This document shows positions 16,790 to 24,667 of a stretch of 64,000 nt of DNA, piece after piece. This DNA is from Runella salmonicolor (GTDB taxonomy: Bacteria; Bacteroidota; Bacteroidia; Cytophagales; Spirosomataceae): positions 62,001 to 126,000 of the forward strand of contig NZ_JAMZEL010000013.1 in NCBI RefSeq assembly GCF_024158025.1, given 5' to 3'. How positions within the stretch are numbered: the stretch's first letter is position 1; the number at the start of each line of letters is the position of its first letter. Under the pieces are notes generated by a model. It saw only the letters and a program-made list of their open reading frames with translations. It was not told the DNA's origin and did not search any database. The position numbers and the translations under genes were made by a program.

Positions 16790-17886
16790 GAAAAAGAGTA
16801 CGAATCAGTTGGCCCAGCCAACTGATTCTTTTTTCTTTGTTTCTGTTGGTTCGTTGTGCGGGAAGTCAGGATACGTTACAAAAAAACATCGTAATTCGGT
16901 GGAAAAATAATCAGGCAATGGGGCTGTCGATGGCGTTAGGCCAATTCGAAGCTCACTCTAAAGAAACGCTGCCCGAATTGCTGAAAGTACAACTGGCCAA
17001 CTCCAAAACGGCGATTTTAGGCGATTATTCGATACTGAGAGATTCAGTGATTTTTGAGCCTCTTATCCCTTTTACCCCTGGTTTGCAGTATGAAGTGTTA
17101 CTGGAAAACCGTCTAGTGGGTGAAATTGATATTCCGCAGGCAGTGCCTTCCACCACCCTGATTGGAATTTACCCTTCCCAAGATACGCTTCCTGAAAACC
17201 TCCTTAAATTCTACTTCGTTTTTTCTCGCCCCATGCGGGAAGGCCGTTCTTTAGCGTATGTTTCTCTGCTTAATGCCAAAGGAGACACATTGCCCGGCAC
17301 GTTTCTGAATTTACAGCCAGAATTATGGAACGCTGAAAAAACTGTTTTGACACTGTGGCTAGACCCGGGCAGAATCAAGCGCGATTTGCAACCCAATAAA
17401 TCGCTAGGAGCGCCTCTCACGAAAGGGAATCATTATACGTTAGTTGTTTCAGAGCGTTGGCCAGATGAATTAGGGGCTGGGCTGACACAATCATATACCA
17501 AACGTTTTGTGGCGGCAACACGTGATATGACCTCACCCGACGTCAAGTCTTGGACGATTAAAATTCCCTCGAAAGGCACTACCCAAGCCCTTGAAATCCA
17601 TGTCAAAGAAGCACTGGATTATGTTTTATTACAAAATACGATTCGGATAATTGACGCTCGGGGCAAGATTATAAACGGAGTCATTCAGATCAGTAACAAA
17701 GAGCACCTTGTAGACTTTATTCCAGCATCGCCTTGGTTGGCAGGTGCTTATAAAGTGCTGGTGGAGTCGAGGTTGGAAGATTTGGCGGGGAATAATTTAA
17801 ACCGTCTGTTTGACCGTGACATAACCGATAGGCGCACAAAACCTTCACAACAAACGGTTTTTGAACTGAATTATCGGATTGACTAA
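16786..17886 (+). CDS. lipoprotein with Ig-like domains, unknown function
   Basis: Lipoprotein of 366 residues with a lipobox LLVRC (Cys24) after an N-terminal hydrophobic stretch. The body is beta-rich with bacterial Ig-like (SbsA-type) signatures: PENLLKFYFVFSRPM, LVVSERWPDELGAGL and, near the end, VESRLEDLAGNNLNR. The 'DLAGN' motif is a good marker of this Ig-like class. The start overlaps the stop of the preceding propeller-like gene by ATGA, so the two are translationally coupled. A surface scaffold for the propeller protein or the dehydrogenase fusion is plausible but unproven. It converges with the Nudix gene, leaving nine bases between stops. Confidence 0.72.
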   Translation: MRKRVRISWPSQLILFSLFLLVRCAGSQDTLQKNIVIRWKNNQAMGLSMALGQFEAHSKETLPELLKVQLANSKTAILGDYSILRDSVIFEPLIPFTPGLQYEVLLENRLVGEIDIPQAVPSTTLIGIYPSQDTLPENLLKFYFVFSRPMREGRSLAYVSLLNAKGDTLPGTFLNLQPELWNAEKTVLTLWLDPGRIKRDLQPNKSLGAPLTKGNHYTLVVSERWPDELGAGLTQSYTKRFVAATRDMTSPDVKSWTIKIPSKGTTQALEIHVKEALDYVLLQNTIRIIDARGKIINGVIQISNKEHLVDFIPASPWLAGAYKVLVESRLEDLAGNNLNRLFDRDITDRRTKPSQQTVFELNYRID

Positions 17887-17895
17887 ACTCCTTTT

Positions 17896-18627
17896 TTAGG
17901 TTGTTTTTTTGATTCGATAAATGTAGGGGGGCTTGTGGGCTTTTCCCGAAAATTTCTTCTCAACCCGCTCCAATATCTCCATGCTGAGCATTTTTCGCTG
18001 AAAATTGGCCCGAAGGAGCTTTTTATCTAAAATTGTCTCGTACAAACTTTGAAGCTCATTCATCGTGAATGTTTCGGACAGTAGATTGAAACCGACCAAT
18101 TTATAATCTAACATCAAACGGAGAGTGCTAAGGGCCTTTTCGACGATTCGGTTGTGGTCAAGAATCAGCGTCGGAATCTGATGAATATCGTGCCAGCCAC
18201 CTATATCTGAAAAAATATCGGGCGTTGGTATTACTTTCGAGAAGTCTACCAAGGCGTAATAGCCAATGGAAATAAAACGTTGCAAGAGCCAATGATTGGT
18301 TTCCAGTTCAAATCCGTGGGAAGACATGGTGGCTTTGTGTACATCCCAGTTGCCACGATTTTGTTCTCCGAAGGTATGAAACTGTTCAAGATAAATGTCT
18401 TTTACGCCTGTTCGTTCCCACAGAATCCGGGTGGCGGCTTCGTCGGCACTTTCTTCCTTAAATACAAACCCCCCCGGTAAAGCAAAGGCTTTCGTATGCT
18501 TAAACTCCAATAATAAGACTTTGAGTTGACGTTCATGAAACCCAAAAATCACACAATCAACCGAGACACTCGGAAGGTATTCTGGGCCAGCTTCCAAAAA
18601 AGTTTTAATGTTTTGGCTAGGGGTCAT
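17896..18627 (-). CDS. Nudix-fold transcriptional regulator (NrtR/AraR type)
   Basis: Regulator of 243 residues with an N-terminal Nudix-fold domain and a C-terminal winged helix. The Nudix box starts well (PGGFVFKEE, G53 and E59), but where REx2EE is expected it reads R67-I-L-W-E71-R72, so two metal-binding glutamates are replaced. Hydrolase activity is therefore probably lost and the domain may act as a ligand sensor, as in BtAraR of Bacteroides, the arabinose regulator of this class. The C-terminal part (FNLLSETFTMNELQSLYE, then FQRKMLS) fits the winged helix. The start at 18627 opens at MTPSQNIKTFLEAG. An open extension to 18708 lacks family-like sequence. It faces a sugar-uptake locus on the other strand. 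Confidence 0.85.
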   Translation of the reverse strand: MTPSQNIKTFLEAGPEYLPSVSVDCVIFGFHERQLKVLLLEFKHTKAFALPGGFVFKEESADEAATRILWERTGVKDIYLEQFHTFGEQNRGNWDVHKATMSSHGFELETNHWLLQRFISIGYYALVDFSKVIPTPDIFSDIGGWHDIHQIPTLILDHNRIVEKALSTLRLMLDYKLVGFNLLSETFTMNELQSLYETILDKKLLRANFQRKMLSMEILERVEKKFSGKAHKPPYIYRIKKTT

Positions 18628-18660
18628 AAAATAAAAATTTTGCACAAAAAAAAGAAAAAG

Positions 18661-18692
18661 TTTGGAATATCGTTGTTGTCCCGATAAGTTTG
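18661..18692 (+). promoter_or_regulatory. predicted promoter, exact TTTG-N20-TAAGTTTG
   Basis: A -33 box TTTG at 18661-18664 and a -7 box TAAGTTTG at 18685-18692 are separated by exactly 20 bases, a full match to the Bacteroidota consensus. Transcription would start near 18698 and run rightward to the first SusC gene at 19519, giving a leader of about 820 bases unless other promoters exist. It lies just outside the start of the Nudix regulator gene, as expected for a divergent regulator/target pair. Confidence 0.65.
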
Positions 18693-18714
18693 TATCAAAA
18701 TGATTCAATCGACC

Positions 18715-18780
18715 ATGAAAAACCTATTTATTCTTCACTTTTTTGACATATCGCTTCAGGATTCAGTAAAGAAGGAGTAG
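18715..18780 (+). CDS. possible 21-residue leader peptide
   Basis: An ATG at 18715 lies about 17 bases after the predicted transcription start and opens 21 codons (MKNLFILHFF... ending KKE, stop TAG). It is hydrophobic at the N-terminus and charged at the C-terminus. No family is recognised. Its place as the first ORF on a long susC leader suggests a possible translated leader, but a chance ORF of this size is common. Confidence 0.25.
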   Translation: MKNLFILHFFDISLQDSVKKE

Positions 18781-19518
18781 TTGAGTGAGTCGATGTGTAG
18801 CATTTTCAAGAAGGGGTCAAGTCAATCACAAAGGACACACTCACAGTTCGCTTATTTCAATGCTATCGTTGTTTGTTATTTCAGTTGTAAGGTACGTATC
18901 CATTATTAGATATACGTATTCATTATTAAATATAAACCTTTGCGTATATACGTTAGCTCAATTTTTGCACATGTTTTTTAGTAATAATAAATAAGACTTT
19001 TAAATTAAAAAATAGGCTTAATTTGTTTGAAATGAGAAATAACTATACTTTTACAAGTAAAATTGCAATTAATAATCCTTTTTAGGATTGATTTTGATTG
19101 CCCTTTTTCCTCAGCATTTTTACTGAACAATTACGAAAGCTGAGCGTCAAAAGTGCTAATATTTTAAACTGAATTCTTTGAATATTAAGGTAGTAGCGCA
19201 GGTTATATTTAGCAATACTATCCAAAAATACACTGCCGATAAGTCAGTGTCTCCACACCCACCCGATAAAAAGTGACTCGTGATAGTAACCACTTAGAAG
19301 GTTATTTCACTAATCAACAAGTCTTCCTATTGGCAAAATTGCTGGCTAGGAAGCAACAAAGCGTAAATCCATTCCTCTGTTCGTTAGAGAATAATAATTG
19401 TTTTCAGTCATCTATTTAGCGTCAGCAATAGAGGGCTGTTGAGGAAGTCGAAAGTGCTTTTTGAATTTGTATTTTTTTTATTTTTAATTGTTCATTTTTA
19501 ACCTATCAGTTTTTATTT
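18781..19518. other. long untranslated spacer upstream of first SusC gene
   Basis: No convincing gene is present. A GTG-started frame at 18785-18994 has no protein-like features. The interval holds the repeat cluster at 18893-18952 and is otherwise AT-rich and unremarkable, with no second full promoter match found by eye. Together with the promoter at 18661 it probably forms the SusC operon leader. Confidence 0.55.
18893..18952. promoter_or_regulatory. tandem 20-base repeats plus palindrome, operator-like
   Basis: Two 20-base units abut each other at 18893-18912 and 18913-18932 (both TACGTATyCATTATTArATA in degenerate form, with two differences). The junction forms the palindrome ATACGTAT (18912-18919). 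Ten bases on lies the perfect palindrome CGTATATACG (18943-18952). Repeats in register every 20 bases fit co-operative binding of a dimeric repressor. The Nudix-fold regulator encoded just to the left is the nearest candidate. Confidence 0.5.
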
Positions 19519-22500
19519 ATGAAACCAAAGTTCTATTATCCGCTGATGTGTGCGGTGGCATGGATGTTTATTCTATTCCTTGCACCCAGTTCGGCACATG
19601 CACAAGACCGGAAAGTGACGGGCAAGGTCGTTGCTAACGATGGGCCTGTTCCCGGAGCAACCATTTTATTGAAAGGCAGCAATGTAGGTACTTCCGCTGA
19701 TGCCAATGGGGCATTTACCATTAATGTGAGCGGGGCAAATCCTGTGTTGGTGATTTCGGCCATCGGTTACAAGCCACAAGAAGTAACGGTAGGCAATCAG
19801 AGCGTTGTAAATGTAAAAATTGAAGACGATGTGAATGCCTTAACGGAAGTAATCGTAACGGGTTACTCCATCGACAGCCGCCGTGAGACGACGGGGGCGG
19901 TTTCGACGGTAAAAGCAAAAGACCTGACCGTGCGCCCATCGGGTAACGTTGAGCAGCAGTTACAGGGTCGTGTAGCTGGTTTGACGGTGATTACCAACGG
20001 ACAGCCAGGGACTGCCAGCCAAGTACGCGTACGCGGGTTTGGTGCTTTTGGTGGTAACGAGCCTTTGTACGTAGTAGACGGAGTACCTGTAGGTTCAACT
20101 GACTTTTTGGCTCCAGATGACATCGAGACAACAACGGTGTTGAAAGATGCTGCCGCCGCTTCTATCTACGGTGCGCGTGCTGCCAACGGGGTAATTGTAT
20201 ATACTACCAAAAAAGGTTCAAAAGGAGCAAAGAAGCTGAACATCAGCTATGATGGTATGTACGGTGTAACGCTTGCTGGTGAAGGCCAGAAGATGATGAA
20301 TCCAACTGATTTTGCTACTTGGACTTGGAATGCCAAGAGAAACTCAAACGAAGCTTTCGGGCACCCTCAGTTTGGCTCAGGTTCTACGCCTGTCATTCCT
20401 GATTACCTCACAGTAGGTGGTCGTTCAGGGGTTGTAGGTACTGTTGATTTGGCTGCTGAAAAAGCCAAATACAACGTTGACCCTACCGCTGGTTCGATCT
20501 ATCAGGTAGTAAAAGCTAACAAAGAGGGTACTGATTGGTATAAAGCCATTACGCGCAATGCGGCCCTTCAGCGTCATTCACTTGGATTCTCAGGTGGCGG
20601 TGAAAACAGCCGCTTCTACATCGGTTTCGGTGCTCAGAATCAACAAGGTATTTTAAAAGGAAACGATTTTACACGTTATACTTTCCGTGCCAACAGCGAG
20701 TTTAACGTGTTGAAAAATGTACGTATCGGCCAGAACCTTCAATTTACCTACCGTTCGATTCTAGGCCAATCAGGTGGTGCTGGTGGAAACGGGGTTGCTG
20801 CTGACGAAAATGACATCTTGAGTGCTTTCCGTATGCCCTCTATCATTCCAATTTATGACGAGTTTGGTGGTTATGCAGGTACGGCCGCAAAAGGATTCAA
20901 CAACCCCCGTAACCCAGTTGCTAGCCGCGACGGATTGGCTAACAACCGTAGTTTTAACGCCAATGGTTTCGGAAACATTTATGCCGAGTGGGATCCAATC
21001 CCAGGTTTGACTTTGCGTAGTAGCCTTGGTGGACAGTACAACAACTTCTACAACTGGGGTTATAGCCGTTTGCAATACGAAAACTCTGAAAACAACTCGG
21101 CGTTCGGTTACAACGAAGGCGGTGGCTGGAGCTTTGGTTGGGTATTGACCAACACTGCCACTTACAAAAAGCAATTTGGCAAGCATAACGTAGAGGTGTT
21201 GGCTGGTCAAGAAGCCTTGAATACAGGTAAAGGCCGTAACATGAGCGGTAACGGTTTGAATCCATTCTCTACTGACATCAACTACGTGAACCTATCCAAC
21301 GTAAGTGCCAGCGGAAGAGTCGTAAACAGTAGTCTTTTTTCGGGGGTTAACTTCTATTCTTTATTCGGTCGTGTAAACTACATCTTCAATGATAAATATA
21401 TCATAACAGGGGTGGTTCGTCGCGACGGTTCTTCACGTTTCGGAGCTAACAATCGTTTCGGGGCATTCCCTGCGTTCTCGGCCGCTTGGCGTATTTCATC
21501 TGAGCCTTTCATGAAGCAATTGACATGGGTATCAGATTTGAAAATTCGCGGTGGTTACGGTACAATGGGTAACTCAAACAACGTAGATCCTAACAACCAG
21601 TTTAGCTTATACGGTGCCAGCATCGGAAACTCTGCTTACGACATCAACGGTTCTAACTCAAGCACTGCCGAAGGTTACTATCGCACGCGTATCGGTAACC
21701 CCGATGCTAAATGGGAAACTTCAATTACCAAAAACATTGGTATCGACGGAACGTTCTTAAACGGTAAATTGGACGTAGTGATTGACTTCTGGCAAAAAGA
21801 TACCAAAGACTTGTTGTACCAATTGCCAATCACGGCAACTGCTGGACCATTTGCCTCACCTCCATCGGTGAACATCGCTAAAATGGCCAACAAAGGTATT
21901 GACATCTTGGTAACCAACCGTGGTCGTATCACTAAAGACCTGTCTTATGACATAACTTTCACTGGTGGTACATTGAGCAACGAAATCGTTTCGGTTGCAC
22001 CTAACGTAAATTACCTTACCAACGTAAACCCTGGTTTCCGTGGTATCAACCCTATCCGTAACCAAGTAGGTTATTCAATCTCTTCTTTCTACGGTTATAA
22101 AGTGATTGGCTTGTTCCAAAACGCCGAAGAAGTGAAAAATGCTCCTACGCAGGATGGTGCTGGCCCAGGTCGTTTCCGTTATGCTGACATAAACGGCGAT
22201 GGAAGAATCAATGCCGATGATCGTACCTATTTGGGTAGCCCAGTTCCTAAATTTACCGCGGGTATGAGCCTTGGCTTCAAATACAAAGGATGGGAGTTGG
22301 AAGCGTATTTGAACGGTTTCTTCGGTAACAAAATCTTCAACGTATCTAAATGGTTTACTGATTTCTATCCTTCATTTGCAGGGGCAGCCATCAGCGAGCG
22401 CGTGAAAGATTCATGGACTCCGAGCAATCCTGGTGCTACTACTCCAATCTTCGAAACAGCATCAAACTTCAGTACCAATACCCAGTCTAACTCGTTCTAC

Positions 22501-22749
22501 GTAGAAAACGGTAGCTATGTACGTTTCCAAAACATCACGTTAGGATACAACCTTCCTGCCAGTGCGTTGAGTAAGGCCCGTATCCAGCGCTTGCGCGTGT
22601 TTGCGTCTACCAACAACATCTTTACCCTTACTAAATACCAGGGCTTAGATCCGGGTGTAGGTGGTAATGCTGATACTAACTTCGGTATCGACGTAGGTAA
22701 CTACCCACTCACAAAAGGTTGGACTATTGGTTTGAACCTTGGATTCTAA
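19519..22749 (+). CDS. SusC-like TonB-linked outer-membrane transporter (pair 1)
   Basis: SusC/RagA-family protein of 1076 residues in the outer membrane, which imports bound oligomers with energy from TonB. A signal peptide ends at AHAQ (about residue 29). It is followed by a carboxypeptidase-regulatory-like domain (VTGKVVANDGPVPGATILL), the plug with LQGRVAGLTV, GFGAFGGNEPLYVVDG and ASIYGARAANGVI, and a long beta-barrel ending in an aromatic residue (GLNLGF) suited to barrel assembly. It pairs with the SusD gene 31 bases downstream. The plug reads VTGYS, the form shared with pair 3. Codon choice (GGT, CGT, AAC) looks biased as in highly expressed genes. The substrate is unknown; nearby sugar genes make a glycan likely. 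Confidence 0.93.
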   Translation: MKPKFYYPLMCAVAWMFILFLAPSSAHAQDRKVTGKVVANDGPVPGATILLKGSNVGTSADANGAFTINVSGANPVLVISAIGYKPQEVTVGNQSVVNVKIEDDVNALTEVIVTGYSIDSRRETTGAVSTVKAKDLTVRPSGNVEQQLQGRVAGLTVITNGQPGTASQVRVRGFGAFGGNEPLYVVDGVPVGSTDFLAPDDIETTTVLKDAAAASIYGARAANGVIVYTTKKGSKGAKKLNISYDGMYGVTLAGEGQKMMNPTDFATWTWNAKRNSNEAFGHPQFGSGSTPVIPDYLTVGGRSGVVGTVDLAAEKAKYNVDPTAGSIYQVVKANKEGTDWYKAITRNAALQRHSLGFSGGGENSRFYIGFGAQNQQGILKGNDFTRYTFRANSEFNVLKNVRIGQNLQFTYRSILGQSGGAGGNGVAADENDILSAFRMPSIIPIYDEFGGYAGTAAKGFNNPRNPVASRDGLANNRSFNANGFGNIYAEWDPIPGLTLRSSLGGQYNNFYNWGYSRLQYENSENNSAFGYNEGGGWSFGWVLTNTATYKKQFGKHNVEVLAGQEALNTGKGRNMSGNGLNPFSTDINYVNLSNVSASGRVVNSSLFSGVNFYSLFGRVNYIFNDKYIITGVVRRDGSSRFGANNRFGAFPAFSAAWRISSEPFMKQLTWVSDLKIRGGYGTMGNSNNVDPNNQFSLYGASIGNSAYDINGSNSSTAEGYYRTRIGNPDAKWETSITKNIGIDGTFLNGKLDVVIDFWQKDTKDLLYQLPITATAGPFASPPSVNIAKMANKGIDILVTNRGRITKDLSYDITFTGGTLSNEIVSVAPNVNYLTNVNPGFRGINPIRNQVGYSISSFYGYKVIGLFQNAEEVKNAPTQDGAGPGRFRYADINGDGRINADDRTYLGSPVPKFTAGMSLGFKYKGWELEAYLNGFFGNKIFNVSKWFTDFYPSFAGAAISERVKDSWTPSNPGATTPIFETASNFSTNTQSNSFYVENGSYVRFQNITLGYNLPASALSKARIQRLRVFASTNNIFTLTKYQGLDPGVGGNADTNFGIDVGNYPLTKGWTIGLNLGF

Positions 22750-22780
22750 TAATGTTACAATTCTAATTAATTGATAAAAA

Positions 22781-24517
22781 ATGAAAAATTACGCAATAAA
22801 AGGATCGATTACCGTCGTATTGCTGGTAGCGCTTTCGGTTGCTTGTAAAGATAGCTTTCTGGAAGTGGCACCAACTGGCTCAGTGGGGAAAGAACAGCTT
22901 TCTACTAAGAAAGGATTGGAAGGAGCGTTGATTTCGGTGTACAGTAACCTGAACGGTCGGGCCAACCGTATGGCCAGCGCTACCAACTGGGTATGGGGAA
23001 GTATTCGCGGTGGCGATGCCAACAAAGGAACTGACCCAGGTGACTTCAGTGATATCAACCCGATTCAACGCTTTGAAAACCTGTCCACGCAAGGAGTAAT
23101 CAGAGACAAATACACTGGTACTTACGAAGGTGTGGCCCGTGCCAACGCTGTATTGCAATTGTTGACTACTGCTACTGCGGAAGTAACCGATGCCGACAAA
23201 AAACGTATCTCGGCCGAAGCACGTTTTCTACGCGCTCACTACTATTTTGAGCTGAAAAAGACGTTTGGCAATACCCCTTACGTAGATGAAACACTTGACT
23301 ACGGAACAGGTATTGAGAAAGTTAAAAACGATGTAGATTTGTGGCCAAAAATTGAGGCTGACCTTAAGTACGCCTACGATAACCTACCCGAAACGCAAGC
23401 TGCTGTGGGTCGTGCCAACAAATGGGCTGCCGCATCTTACTTAGCTAAAGTGTATCTGTATCAGAAAAAATACGCCGATGCTAAAACTTTGTTTGACTTG
23501 GTGATTGCCAATGGTAAAACATCAAACGGCAAAAAATACGGCTTGGTACCTAAGTATGCTGATATTTACAGAGCTTCTAATGATAACAACGAAGAGTCTA
23601 TCTTTGCGATTCAGAATGCTGCTAACACGGGTTCGGTAAACAACGCTTTCCCTGAGTTTGACTTGAACTATCCGTACAACACAGGCCCTAACGGCCCAGG
23701 TAACTGCTGCGGATTCTTCCAGCCAAGCTTTGAGTTGGGTAACTCATTCCGTACCAGCGCTGCAGGTTTGCCTTTGTTGGATGGTTCGTATAATGTAGGC
23801 GCTAATCAGGTAAAAACTGATATGGGTGTTGGCGCTAGCGAAACTTTTACGCCAGATGCAGGCAACCTTGACCCCCGTATCGACCACTCTATCGGTCGTC
23901 GTGGTATCCCTTATTTGGATTGGCAAGATCACCCAGGTGCTGCTTGGATTCGTAACCAACCTAATGGTGGTCCTTATTCTCCTAAAAAATATACTTACTA
24001 CAAGTCTGACGTAGGTTCTTTGCAGGATAACAGTACTTGGACGCCTGGCTACACTGCCCTTAACTTCACCATCATTCGTTTTGCGGATGTGTTGTTGATG
24101 GCTGCTGAGTGCGAAGTAGAAGTAGGAAGCCTTGAAAAAGCGCGTGACTACGTAAACCAAGTGCGTAAACGTGCTGCCAACCCTGCTGGCTTTGTAACCA
24201 AAGCGGGAGCTCCTGCCGCTAAATATGTTATCTCTACGTATGATGCCCCTTGGACCGATAAAGCTGTGGCTCGCGACGCCGTACGCTTTGAGCGTAAATT
24301 GGAGCTTTCAGGCGAAGGTTTCCGTTTCTTCGACCTAGTACGTTGGGGTATTGCTGAGAAAGAAATAAATGCCTATTTGGCGTATGATAGCAAATTCCTG
24401 CCTGGTACACTGGGTGGTGCTAAATTTACGCCTAACAAGCACGAATTGTTGCCACTTCCACAAGATCAAATTGACTTGTTAGGCAAGGATGTATTGAAGC
24501 AAAATCCGGGTTACTAA
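22781..24517 (+). CDS. SusD/RagB-family surface lipoprotein (pair 1)
   Basis: Surface glycan-binding lipoprotein of 578 residues that forms the lid of the adjacent SusC. The lipobox is LSVAC (Cys22). Typical SusD features are ARFLRAHYYFELKKTFG near residue 145 (TPR-like region), ADVLLMAAECEVEVG, and the C-terminal RFERKLELSGEGFRFFDLVRWG. A central GNCCGFFQPS segment with adjacent cysteines is also found in the SusD of pair 3. A terminator hairpin follows the stop codon. Confidence 0.93.
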   Translation: MKNYAIKGSITVVLLVALSVACKDSFLEVAPTGSVGKEQLSTKKGLEGALISVYSNLNGRANRMASATNWVWGSIRGGDANKGTDPGDFSDINPIQRFENLSTQGVIRDKYTGTYEGVARANAVLQLLTTATAEVTDADKKRISAEARFLRAHYYFELKKTFGNTPYVDETLDYGTGIEKVKNDVDLWPKIEADLKYAYDNLPETQAAVGRANKWAAASYLAKVYLYQKKYADAKTLFDLVIANGKTSNGKKYGLVPKYADIYRASNDNNEESIFAIQNAANTGSVNNAFPEFDLNYPYNTGPNGPGNCCGFFQPSFELGNSFRTSAAGLPLLDGSYNVGANQVKTDMGVGASETFTPDAGNLDPRIDHSIGRRGIPYLDWQDHPGAAWIRNQPNGGPYSPKKYTYYKSDVGSLQDNSTWTPGYTALNFTIIRFADVLLMAAECEVEVGSLEKARDYVNQVRKRAANPAGFVTKAGAPAAKYVISTYDAPWTDKAVARDAVRFERKLELSGEGFRFFDLVRWGIAEKEINAYLAYDSKFLPGTLGGAKFTPNKHELLPLPQDQIDLLGKDVLKQNPGY

Positions 24518-24564
24518 TTGATTAATAGTAAACGATTTTTGTAGGCAGTGCTTACTACTATTAT

Positions 24565-24600
24565 AAAAAAACGGCAAGCCCTACGGCTTGTCGTTTTTTT
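24565..24600 (+). terminator. rho-independent terminator after SusC/SusD pair 1
   Basis: ACGGCAAGCC (24571-24580) pairs with GGCTTGTCGT (24585-24594), with one G-U pair and a CTAC loop. A-run and T-run flank it, ending in seven T residues. It closes the SusC/SusD transcript and reads as a terminator from both sides. Confidence 0.85.
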
Positions 24601-24667
24601 ATAATAGCCACATCATTTGTTGTTACTATTTTTGTATTTAGTATTTCTCATACCCACCCCAATCCTT

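Noticed and set aside
18785..18994. 70-codon ORF starting at GTG in the susC1 leader
   Set aside because: No signal, motif or codon pattern of a real protein, GTG start, and it overlaps the operator-like repeats.
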